Assembly (NCBI GenBank): GCA_008828725.1
Contig: MEHQ01003223.1
Span: forward strand, 1 to 64,000
DNA: 64,000 nt
Origin: Saccharina japonica
Lineage: Eukaryota; Sar; Phaeophyceae; Laminariales; Laminariaceae
Reading direction: 5' to 3'
Below are positions 1 to 10,320 of this stretch, in pieces (the first letter of the stretch is position 1; every line of letters starts with the position of its first letter). The position numbers were made by a program, and so were the translations under genes. The notes beneath the pieces are model-generated. The model did no database searches. It saw only the letters and a list, made by a program, of their open reading frames with translations, and had not been told where the DNA came from.

Positions 1-1247
1 GCTTCGGGATGGGCTTCAAGTATGGCCCACAGATATTATAAATACCCCGAATACCGAATACGAATGCCATCCAAGTTATACGAAAACGGACCAATTACCT
101 ATGCAGAGGTAATTACCGGCCTTCCTAGCCCATACCATTACAAACGGCATTCAATTGTAAAAGAAATACCTCGTACGAGTATGGAACACATGTTTGGTTA
201 GGAGATACGTTCGAGTCCGAGAGAACGTGCCCCCAGATAAGAGTGGAGACGCATTTTCTTCCTTCGTATACTCACGGCAAATTGTGCAAACCCACGCCTA
301 TTAGATTATTTCGCCCTGTTCGCGTTTTTATAGAAACGAACACGCCACACCGAAACTCGAACGCTTGCATCCAGCTCAAGTAGCATTCGTGGTTGATCAC
401 TACAACTGCCGGGACGACCAGCTTGGGCTTGTCTGGCCGATTAATTGTTTTTGAAAGTCTCGAATTTCCCTGACAGTAACGCCAGATGTATGTCTATTCA
501 TATACTGCTGTAATTTGCCTATACAATGAAGACCAGAGCTTGTCTATTATATAGAGTGTGCGTAGGCCTAAGTATCAAGAACTTCAATGGAATCTATTTG
601 GTGTTGTCTAGGGTATGAAGATACAACTATATCCATCGAGAAGTCAACTCACCGCATTTCATCGGAGGGCTCGTGCTTTTTCAGACAGGAGGGAGGTGTA
701 CCTTCGGTTGCGTCATATACCCGACCATGGTGGAGTGGGTGCCGACTGTCACCAGTGGTTAGTATTTTACTACCTCATTGTTAAGGTTGAAGAGGTGCAG
801 TCGGTATTGTTCAATGGTGTTTCCCACATGTGGAAAACCGTACAAGCATAGCTCCTATGACCGAGGTCGCTTCTGTTACGAACTTGACGATATTGCGCAG
901 CAGGCATAGATGTGTCTTAGTTCTGCAGGCAGCATGTTTGCCTTTTAGTTCTGGAGTATGCAGTGCCATGTTTTGTTGGCGCGCGTCGCGCTCACAGACG
1001 AGTACATATGTACCATCACCCACTCAAGTTACCACATGCACCCCAAATATTTCAAACGAATGACGAGTCCATAGATAGGCGTGTGCACGGAAAGGGGCTA
1101 ACTACTAGATTCGAAAAAACCACACGATCACGAAGAACGGCATTTTTGAGAAACCTGAATCAGCGTGACAGGACTTACGGGAGCATGAGCCAGGATGACA
1201 ACCAGGAGGATACAAAAATATCGATCAAAACTAAAGCAAAGATGCTC
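1..1247. other. Anonymous DNA, no gene recognised
   Basis: Open frames here are short (under 120 codons), overlap on both strands and show no recognisable motif, signal peptide or repeat. I see no conserved splice-exon pattern such as that found at 16-28 kb. Nothing can be called. Confidence 0.5.
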
Positions 1248-1425
1248 TACAGTACAGGACACTCAATAATAAACCGGAAATCTGGTTCATGCGGGATTTC
1301 CTGTTTTAGATAGGGGGATTGCTAGACTAATTCCAAGACAATGACTCCCGAACGTCTTGTTTTACCTCTAAATCTCAGCCTGGCGTTCTCATTAGCTTGT
1401 TTCATATTTCGTGTCCGGTGCTGTA
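1248..1425. mobile_element. MITE family 2, copy a
   Basis: Short non-coding element with terminal inverted repeats. The left end reads TACAGTACAGGACA and the right end reads as its inverse (TGTCCGGTGCTGTA). Inside lie the family's subterminal blocks, an 'aaatctgg' head and a 'cagcctggcgttctcattagc' type tail. The same arrangement recurs near 19.0, 36.7, 46.3 and 47.2 kb. No transposase is encoded, so mobility would have depended on an autonomous relative outside the window. Confidence 0.65.
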
Positions 1426-2912
1426 TATTTTGGTCTCCTGTCCACGCAATGCGTATCCCGGTGGAGGGACCGCATCGCAGAGAAGAGAAGGAAAGTGATG
1501 GAAGTGTCGAGAAGATGAACGCAACATTTTTAACGGTCACCATGATAGATTGTTCGCCGACGCCATGCCTGTCACCCAGGCGGATATACATCAGATCTGC
1601 GTCGTGACTCGGCGGGTCCACTCCATCAGATCTTAATGTCCGCCAATTACACTTGATGTCTCAGGCTCTGTTGCGCATTAATCGATCTACGAACCACAAC
1701 AAACACGGCACAACAAAACAGTCCTCAACGAAACCGAACCGCGCCGCCGGCGAGAGGTAGGGACAAGGACGTCAACAACGGCATGTGCTCTGGTGCGATA
1801 TGCTTTCTTACCGACCTGCTGTATATTTGCAAATCGGCTTGATTCGTAATGAACGCCATACACACATATGAGGGAAGGCAACGTTGAACGAATGTACTTT
1901 CGACCAAGCGAACGTTGTTTCCTTCGGCCCCTACGCATGGTCTAAAGACGACATATTACAATCACTCACAGCAGATACATGCTACCGTGGGGGATGGACG
2001 CGCCGGCAGTTCTGAGTATTTCATCACTCCAGAAACTCGTAAAGACGTAAATACCTCCGCCGCTTGAAACTGATGCTTGAGAAATCATAGAAGGCTAACC
2101 CGAAGAGCCACGTTTACACAATGGGGAAACAATCCTATACCCAAAAGACATATTTGGTAGTTTTTCAGGTGGGCATCCTAGTAAATTTATTATTTAGTCA
2201 CGAAACCGAGTAGCCAAAACGCGCTACATGTTGGTCATAAATGTTCGTAATACGTCGCACCCATGTCTGACGTGTCTGATCGTGCGAAAAATACGTACGT
2301 GATGTACGTGATACGCACGTGTGATTTGTGTAACTCGAACATGCGGCGTGATTTTGGTATTCCAGGATAGGTTTTGGTATAGATACAATATGTACACCTT
2401 TAGCGGATCCTCGGACGAGGGGATAGTCTCCTTGGCTGCACTTGACTTCGGTCACTTTTTCATTTACGGTGGTTTATAATACACACCTGGTTAATCATCT
2501 TTTGTCGCCTCATGGCGAGCTTCACTATGTCTTCATCCAGACACATACAGTGCACGAGTTGGTCCCTTACTACATCTTCACTATCACACGTCAAAACAAC
2601 CTTATGGCGTTACACTGATCGATAAATCACTGGTGCAGCACCAGCTAACCGGAATACCAGCACCAATTTTTGTTACTGTGCCCGATATAGCGGTTTAACA
2701 TACAGAACAATATTGTGTTGTTTGATATGAGGCCATCCATGTTGGAGGGAGAAGTTGTGATATCAAGCGAATGTTAACTTTAGTTTTCCCTCGTTCCTGT
2801 GTTCTCCATGCGCTGACAAACTTCGGCAATGCCCCTTTTTACCGTCACCACCAGGATCGCAGGTGCAGTTAAGCCACAAATTCACACATTGGACGCATAC
2901 AGTGAACACAGA
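1426..2912. other. Anonymous DNA, no gene recognised
   Basis: Only short frames without homology that I can recognise. No promoter, RNA gene or repeat is evident. Confidence 0.45.
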
Positions 2913-3160
2913 GACACATGCTACGATAGAGGTGAACCATGTTTTTTCGGAGGCTCCTCGCTTAAGGAGCTCTATATCTTACCCAAAAACTGATTTTTGG
3001 ACAAAAACAAACGTACTGTCCTATGAGAAATCTCATGGCTTAACGATCCAACGAAAAATATCGCAACACAGAAACCGAAGTTCGACGATTTTGGGTTAAG
3101 GAGCCCCTTTTTTCGGAGATATTTTCAGCTTGAAGTCCTAGCTCTATCGTAACACGCGTC
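2913..3160. mobile_element. MITE family 1, copy a
   Basis: About 250 bp. The left end (GACACATGCTACGATAGAGG) and right end (CTCTATCGTAACACGCGTC) are inverted repeats of one another. A subterminal block 'ggagctc' with 'cttaaggagc' follows the head. The same ends and spacing recur in at least nine more places in the window, which defines the family. There is no coding capacity. Confidence 0.75.
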
Positions 3161-3167
3161 TATCGAA

Positions 3168-3396
3168 GACACGTGGTGTAAGGTACAGGTGCAGCATTTT
3201 TTTCCTGAGGGGGGTCACTTGAGGTGCTTCATATGTGTTCTTCGCTGAAGTTGGAGGCAGACAAAAAAAATGCTATGTACGTACGCGATGGGATAATGTT
3301 ATGCCCTCGAGGTAAAACAATGAACACTGTTGCTATAACACAATCATAGGGAACGCAATATCGGCCAAAACGTACAACCTCTAACGTAGCGCGCGC
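3168..3396. mobile_element. MITE family 1, copy b (degenerate)
   Basis: A second, more decayed copy lies almost end to end with copy a. The head is GACACGTGGTGTAAGG, followed by the family's 'tcctgagggtggtcactt' type subterminal block; the tail is AACCTCTAACGTAGCGCGCG. It ends about 120 bp before the start codon of the intact membrane-protein gene, so it probably contributes to or displaced that gene's promoter. Confidence 0.55.
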
Positions 3397-3516
3397 GCAG
3401 AGTAGCATACCAAGCAGGTAACATCGAAACGCGCGTTTCAGATGGCATATATTTGCTGATACTTTATTCCACTTCCTCGCATTTTCCCCTTGCTCAGGCG
3501 GGTTTACCACTCTGGC

Positions 3517-5754
3517 ATGAGAGCGTTCGACTCCATCAGGATGGGCTACAGGTGCAAGGGCTGGTCGTTCGAATCAGATGTACCCTCCGCCTATACTACC
3601 GTGATTTCGAGAGGCCCCGGCTACAGAGACGCTCAATGGATCGTGAACGCCGAGAGTGGTGACCGTGCAGTCCAAGTTAAACGCGAATCTGCAGACGTCT
3701 TAGACGGCGGCCCGAGATGGGTCTTGTCCACTGCTCTTGGTTTTTTTACCGGTTCAATATGGGGTACAGTCATTTTGGTACTTTTGTTTGCGCTAGGCAA
3801 CTATACACTCTACGTGAACACGGCCAGTGCGAGCTCATCTTTGACCTCGGGTGTTGAAAAGGCCGGGGTAGTTGCGTACATGATATTAGCGACCACCATC
3901 TCCATGGCGTCAATCCCCGGCGTATGGCGTGTTGGGGATATTTTTTGTCGTGAAAGGATCGGCGACGGTCTCCTTGTCGAGACGCTTTTGTGCCTGTCAG
4001 TGGTCTTAAGCACAGGCATCGTACACAGATTTTTCCATCCGTTTTTGAAAGATACTGCTGGGCTTGCAATGTACGCAGACATGGGAAGGTGGTTCATCCC
4101 GTCGGTCGTATGGATGGCCGCGTCCAAACTAAGGCAAAAGGCAACGAACATGGTTGAGAAGAAATTAAGAAGTTCGTGGTGCCTTCACCCTTCCACCAAT
4201 CCCATCTCTCAAGGACATGACAAGCTCTGGGATGATTGGTCAAATCACGTCGAGGAGTGCGCAAGCAGGGTGGGGGGCTTTAGCATGTTGGGATTCGAAG
4301 CGTCTGATTTAGAAAAACTCAGGAGCAGTTGGCCTAGTGAAAACGCACTCAAAGTAATAACAAAGTTGGGCGACAGCATAGGCGTGACCAACGACCCCAC
4401 TGAGCCTTGGGTTTGGCAATCGTTGGCTTTCCTGGTTGGGTATGATGACAGGCTTAGGCACGGGTGCCCAGAAGGTGCTGAATCAACCATTCCCTTAAAA
4501 GAGGTAAAGAGGGTGATGAACGATTTATTTTCTGGACGTCACGACAAGATCGACGCGTTTCAGGCCCAAATCGACGATGTCCCCGGACATAGGCAAAAGT
4601 ACCAAGTCGCAGAAAACGAAAACAGCAAATTCTACTATGCAGGTGCATTAGTCGCAGATTCAGACCAAAGAGAGGAGAAAACAAAGCATGGTGAACACGG
4701 CTCACGGTTAGCGGTCTCGTTGGCATTGTTTGCAGAAGGCACGGACCCACTGGCGAGACTGGAATGCCTTGCACAAGGCAAGGCAGCGGGGTCCGGTGTA
4801 CAAACGCTTAGGAAGGCGATATCGTCGAGTACAAAGTCCCTGGTGGCCGGACTAGCTCAGTCTGCATTGGTTAGTATAAACGGCAGCCCGCTTGGGGACA
4901 GAGGCGTAGCCTATGCGAGAGGACCAGCCGGCTTCGAACAGCTGGCATACTCTCCCGATGAAATGACCGCTGCTTCGCATGTTGACGAGGCCATCGTGAT
5001 AAGCGATAGCACATTCACAGCAAATACATCGAGAGAGGTTTTTGAAACGCTGTGGCAAGGGTCGGAGAGAGTAGAGAAGAGAGTGGACGTAAGTCACATG
5101 TTGCCATCGAAGGGTTCAGCGTCCGAGTTGGGCTCGAGTGCTTGCCGCGGGTGGATGTGCCACGTAGGGTTCACGCTCGCCATACTGACGGCCCACCTTT
5201 TCCATCAGGGAAGCACAGCGGTGGTAGTCCTTTTGCTTATAAGCATCCCAGCAAGCACCAAGGAAGTGTCAAAACACATGCAAACTCACTATAATATGGT
5301 TTACATCAGCTGCATCTTAAACTACGTACGGTTTGCCAATCGAGGTTTTTCGCTGTCACGGCGCGGTCAAGCGAGTGTAGACAAGGCCAACAGAGTTCAA
5401 TACGTCGTGTTCCTGTTTGTCAACGTTTTGCCTGCTGTGGCCTGCGCCAACTGGAGCGGGTGGAAGTGGTGGGTTGCCTTCGTCCCCTGTCTTGTGGCGA
5501 ACGTGCCAGGCTTGTTTAACGCTCTTTGGTATCGCTGGGATTCCGCGTTCGAGTATAAGTGGTGGTCCTGGCACATCATAAACAGGTGGTACTCAGGTCG
5601 AAGTTATCTGCAGATAAAACACTTGAGAAGGCGAGTAGGGAGAAACGTGCTATCCGTAAACGTAACGGCCAATAGCCCCCCCAGCTTTGTAGTGAAGAAA
5701 GTGTTACCGCGGCGTGGTTCGGGCGTTCGTTATATGGTGATTGGTGGTCGATGA
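3517..5754 (+). CDS. Uncharacterised multi-pass membrane protein, copy 1 (intact, 745 aa)
   Basis: Single uninterrupted frame of 745 codons ending TGA TGA. I do not recognise the family and assign no function. Hydropathy suggests about nine membrane segments in two groups: residues ~73-100, 117-136, 150-171 and 192-202, then after a large soluble region (~205-545) ~547-563, 566-580, 592-609, 626-644 and 649-671. A basic tail of ~75 residues follows. Motifs shared with the two dead copies include DGGPRWVLSTALGF near residue 63, RVGGFSMLGFEA near 251, AEGTDPLARL near 406, YSPDEM near 478, SACRGWMCHVGF near 541 and the Trp-rich SGWKWWVAF near 647. The ATG is chosen because all three copies share MRAFDSIRM-like residues from there, while just upstream copy 1 differs by 2 nt from copies 2 and 3, which would break any longer shared frame. 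Upstream in all three lies a pyrimidine-rich stretch ending CAG, so a 5' UTR intron is possible. Absence of introns contrasts with the gene at 16.5 kb. Confidence 0.85.
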   Translation: MRAFDSIRMGYRCKGWSFESDVPSAYTTVISRGPGYRDAQWIVNAESGDRAVQVKRESADVLDGGPRWVLSTALGFFTGSIWGTVILVLLFALGNYTLYVNTASASSSLTSGVEKAGVVAYMILATTISMASIPGVWRVGDIFCRERIGDGLLVETLLCLSVVLSTGIVHRFFHPFLKDTAGLAMYADMGRWFIPSVVWMAASKLRQKATNMVEKKLRSSWCLHPSTNPISQGHDKLWDDWSNHVEECASRVGGFSMLGFEASDLEKLRSSWPSENALKVITKLGDSIGVTNDPTEPWVWQSLAFLVGYDDRLRHGCPEGAESTIPLKEVKRVMNDLFSGRHDKIDAFQAQIDDVPGHRQKYQVAENENSKFYYAGALVADSDQREEKTKHGEHGSRLAVSLALFAEGTDPLARLECLAQGKAAGSGVQTLRKAISSSTKSLVAGLAQSALVSINGSPLGDRGVAYARGPAGFEQLAYSPDEMTAASHVDEAIVISDSTFTANTSREVFETLWQGSERVEKRVDVSHMLPSKGSASELGSSACRGWMCHVGFTLAILTAHLFHQGSTAVVVLLLISIPASTKEVSKHMQTHYNMVYISCILNYVRFANRGFSLSRRGQASVDKANRVQYVVFLFVNVLPAVACANWSGWKWWVAFVPCLVANVPGLFNALWYRWDSAFEYKWWSWHIINRWYSGRSYLQIKHLRRRVGRNVLSVNVTANSPPSFVVKKVLPRRGSGVRYMVIGGR

Positions 5755-6698
5755 TGAACTTCATGGACGTGATTATCTAAACTTGGATAACGTGCTCTTC
5801 GAGTTTTCTTCGACAGTACTACGAGCCGGAAATGGGGCGAGTCTGCCAGTGAACTGGTTGAGTTAAGAGACAAACGAATATTCGGGTTGTGTGGTGCTTG
5901 GAGGGTCAAGGAATAACTCACGAGGCTATACGAAATGGTTTTGATTTGATGTATTTTATTTCACCACTTTCAAAGTGGGAGGTTTGTTGAACGTACGATA
6001 TCTCACTATACAGGTAGGACGTGACACCCGCGCGTGTTTCAGGGACGAAAGTTTCGGGAACTTCAACGTGCCGGCCGATTTCGCAGGCGTAGGCGGGTTC
6101 GAGTTTCCTTCCTTGTAGTGTGTACCTGGGTATATCATTCTGCTCCCGAATCTGAACGGTACTTCCCTTTGATTCTCGCAGACTCATGGAGTTCATTCGT
6201 CCAGGAGACCAACAAAAGTTGATGTTTATGCTGCTGTGCTGGTGTTATACTTGATATTTAGAGGTCTGCGTGGCCTGCCGTGATCACGTCCAGCCTAGGT
6301 GTAACACGCGCGCGAATTGAACTTCAGGGACGTCGTCGATATTACAACACATATTCTCTGAAAGTTTCGTACCAACGTCTATTTGCGGTGCCACTCGCAG
6401 CTAAAATTTGGGTAAGCTGGTTTAGCTAGAGCTCAAGTTTCTCGACAAATATGACCCAGGACGTTCACGAGCCGTTTTCGTCTCTTGCGGGGAATTCGTT
6501 GTGGCGGACGAAAAACGACTCACGCAAAGGTCTTCAACGTGGTTTGAACTGTGGGGAGGATGTCTCCAGCACCAAAATAAGTTTTACTGTGGCTGTCGAC
6601 TGTAAACATTGTGAGGGGAGGTGATGGTGAGCTCTCCCCTGAGGTGTGTGTTTTGTTGGGGTTCCAGGGTTTAGTTTGGTTCGTTGCGAAATGGGTAA
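5755..6698. other. Intergenic DNA downstream of copy 1
   Basis: No frame above 92 codons and no recognisable motif. It does not visibly resemble the sequence downstream of copy 2, so the duplication that made copies 2 and 3 does not obviously include this flank. Confidence 0.45.
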
Positions 6699-7330
6699 GG
6701 GATACTACAGCACTATACCTCAGGTAAGGACGTACTCAAGCCATTGGACGCACCCTGCCACCGCTGCTCAGACGACGTGAGGTTGTGTCATGTCGTCGCA
6801 GCTATATGGCGAGAGATCCGACAAGGATCTTACCCTGCGCCGTGGCAGTGCAGTTTCGTCTGTATAATATATTCCGACGAGTATATGGCCTGGTGGCTCG
6901 GACTGGAAAACACCGTCCGCCAATCGTCGTATCCGTCGATAGTTTGGTCGTGGACCAGTCGGCCTCACGACGTAAAAAAATACATTCAACGCTGTCATTA
7001 AATATATTTAGGGATACTACAGCACTGTACGTCAGGTAGGGACGTACTAAAACCAATGGACGCACACTGCCACCGTTGCTCAGACGACGTGAGATTGTGT
7101 GACGATGTCACAGCTATAAGGCAAGAGGTCAGACAAGGATTATACCCTGTGCCGAGGGAGTGCGATTTCGTCTATATGAAATATTCTGACGAGTATATGG
7201 CCTGGTGGGTCGGACTGGAAGATACCGTCCGCCAATCGTTATATCCGTCGATAGTTTGGTCGTGGACCAGTCGGCCTAACGACGTGAAAAACTACATTCA
7301 ACGCTATGATGAAGCACTATATTTCAAAGT
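6699..7330 (+). repeat. Two-unit tandem duplication, 312-bp period, each with an 85-codon open frame
   Basis: Both units begin GGGATACTACAGCACT (6,699 and 7,011). Each holds a colinear frame on the plus strand with no indel over about 85 codons; the products share CHRCSDDVRLC, SDEYMAWW and a SIVWSWTSRP block. Unit 2 has an ATG (7,056) and runs to 7,361 as a 101-codon frame; the matching codon in unit 1 is TTG. Comparing codons by eye, about 22 positions differ in amino acid and only about five are silent, so purifying selection on this frame is not evident. It could be a fast-evolving small protein, an exon pair, or merely a non-coding tandem repeat with an open frame. Confidence 0.6.
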
Positions 7331-9933
7331 TGTTTACCGTATACCAAGTATGCGCTCATAAAATGATGCACCAGATTCAGTGTATTCGAGGGCTTCTTGG
7401 GGTTTCACGCAAGTTCTTCACCCGTAGCACCACCGTATATTCAAGATTGTATACATAAATGGTCTTGGGGGTTATTTATAGTTTACGCATGCCTTCAAGC
7501 ATATAAACCCGTGGAGACACGGGTCGCTCCCCGAACAATACAAATACATATATATACAAGGTTCTCCTTTGGAGTGGTGCCAAATGGGAGTTGGTTCCTG
7601 CACGAATAAGGTTTACTTGTAGTTGGGTCTGAGCCACCGGCATCGCTCCTATATAGCCTCGTGCTGCAACTAGAAGAAAGTGAAAAGCTTAGGCCGGGAT
7701 GTTTGTCATGAACCACTACTGCCTTACGGTCCACTCATAACTTATGACCGACCCAGGTTTAAGCAAACGCATATTTTTTATAAATATATTTATTGACTAC
7801 TTTTCACACAGCAGTATGACTAGGTAAGTATATACGTAGAGGGGGGGCGTGACTGAGACTCATATACGTATATCCTTACCCTAGTGTAAAAACTAGGAAC
7901 TGCAACGTGGCTGCTCCCTGCAATCTTGGCATTCTGTCAACATCAAGAAACTCGGAGACCCCACTCATGAAACGCCGGATATCCCAGACCAACAGTACAC
8001 AGATAAATCTTAACACATGTAGTGCAACTATACTCACTCGTAGTATCTACATCTCGGGGAGAGAAACTAAATAACACACAACATAGACTAATCAAACGGA
8101 GCAACCTGCTTCCTTTACAGGAAACAAAAGGACCTTCGTTATGGAACATGGTCACCACGGCAACGTGTCAACTGGCTATCCGTGACGAAAGCATCGCACA
8201 CATGACGACACCGACAGACTGACTTGGAGAATCCAGTGACTCAACCACACTTTGACCCTTCGCGTCAGCACCAACTTCAATTGTGTCAGCCTCAACCGTG
8301 TACCCTGCTTCGACCGGATGCAGTTTCCACCTCGCCTTTGTTATCCCGCGCAGCACAATACACTCCCGGTTAAGTACACAAAACGTGAACCGTTACCAAC
8401 CCTGGTTTGACAATTGACTCGTAGCGGCAACCATAAATGAGATGCTTAAATCCTTCACAAAATACTATTTTAGCTTAGGCGCTGCAGTACAACATCCATG
8501 AACTCCAACAACAACCGCGTGGCTTTTCGGTGTGGTTATTTCCACTAATTTTAGATTATTATAAAAAAAACAGGAACGCACTAAAACTGACTCCAGTCGG
8601 TACGACGAGATATACGAGTCATACCTGGTGTCTCGAGCTGGGGCAGGACTTCTGATGAGCTTTCCAAACCGACGAATCAACATGGTAACATACTGGTGCC
8701 TTGTGAATGTAAGATGTCAAGACTATACAGCAGAGCACACCGCTTAAAGGCTGGGGGGGAGCTCCTACTTCGATTCCGGGTGCGGTTTCAAAACAGCTTA
8801 TTTTGCTGGTACAGCTCGTTTCTAGGATTTGGAGAGGCACTACAACAACGACCGCATTGGCGTATCACACAACTAATCACCATGTATTGTGTGTCATAGA
8901 CCTTTTGTTTTGACTATGCTGATCCACGCCCACAAAGTATACACACGACGGCTGCCTCGTTGTTTGAAGCGAAACTCGAAAGGTGGTCGATTGGTCGTTA
9001 TTCTTACGGGAAAAATAGAGATTCGATGTTTGATTGTTTATAAACAATAGCTACAGTACCCCTGAATCATTCGGACTTTTACAACCGTTCGTTGTTGTTT
9101 GGTGGCGCAAACCACCATGCCAGCCTGGACGACCCCGATGAAATACTACACCATATGGCAGACAGTTGTGAACTGGAGTATTGCTTCGAAACTTATATTT
9201 ACATCTTGTATATAAAACCTTTTTTAATAGTGTAATTCTAACTTATTATATCTACAGAGTATACACCGCTACCACGTAACTACTTCAAGTTGCGGTTGCG
9301 CTATAGTGGCTTCCCACTGCATTCCATTTTGGTCGAAGTTTATTTGCTCTGATCACTTAATTGTCATCGAAGACCAAACAATATGTAGCCGTTATAAGGA
9401 GGATAGAGAAACATATATCGGCATTGTTTAAGAAATCATCATACTGGTAACGCTGAAGCGAAGGGGTAATACCTAAAACGAAGAGATTGACATATTATTA
9501 CATCGAGCGCCCACTTCCCTGGAATATATAACAACAGGTACTATTAATATTGGTTGGGCGCACTCCGCCATTTTTTTTGCCGACACACCGTCACGGCAAA
9601 GGGGGGGGGGGTGGCAGAGTGGCTATCGACTGGCCGCAATTCTGCTTTGATCATACGTTTGAGTCTCAGGCTAGGCTCCTCAGATAATACACACGCGGTA
9701 CTACGCTGAGGGCTCAAGCTTGCAACACTAGCAGACATGTGATGCTCACCACCTACATTATGTTAAAGAGTGGACACCTTACGTACTGAAACTAGAAATG
9801 CAAGACATTCAGGACTTCAAGCGAGAGTCACAAGCCGAGAACACATGTATGTTGTTGGCTGTGGTGGGCAGATCCAGAAATCTCCTGTCCGCGTACCACC
9901 CTTGGTGCACATATGCCACCGATTTCCTAGGCG
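7331..9933. other. Anonymous DNA
   Basis: No gene recognised. A run of twelve G lies at about 9,600-9,612. Frames are short and mutually overlapping. No repeat family defined elsewhere in the window is evident here. Confidence 0.45.
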
Positions 9934-10320
9934 ATGGTAAAATTCATAGTTTGTGATCGGATATCAATAATGACGAACGCGGAATGGCTGGAGCCGCCGC
10001 TTTGGGGCATATCTGATATCTCTTACGGCTTTGAACGGCTCGATAATGCCTGCAGAACTAGAGCAAGACCACCCCCTCGCCTAGCGGGGAGATGGGGTTG
10101 TGAGATATTTAGGGTTTTAAATACTTTACCTAGATACTTCGTGAAGGACGGCGATTTAATTTTGTTTTTCCTGCTCTTCGGGTTACTTAAAACGTTCGTT
10201 GTCTCGGACTGTTGCCTCGGTATGAAGATATCGAACGTGGGGGGATGTCACGGCGAGCAGGAGACATTGTTCCATATTTTAGTAAATGACCCGGAGTTAC
10301 AGGGCTTCGGAGGGATATAA
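9934..10320 (+). CDS. Possible small protein, 128 codons (doubtful)
   Basis: ATG-initiated frame ending TAA with one hydrophobic stretch near residues 72-92 (an LILFFLLFGLL core followed by KTFVVSDCC). I recognise no family and see no paralogue in the window. Its length is within what chance frames reach in non-coding DNA of this composition. Listed only because it is the longest isolated frame between 7.4 and 15.8 kb. Confidence 0.15.
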   Translation: MVKFIVCDRISIMTNAEWLEPPLWGISDISYGFERLDNACRTRARPPPRLAGRWGCEIFRVLNTLPRYFVKDGDLILFFLLFGLLKTFVVSDCCLGMKISNVGGCHGEQETLFHILVNDPELQGFGGI

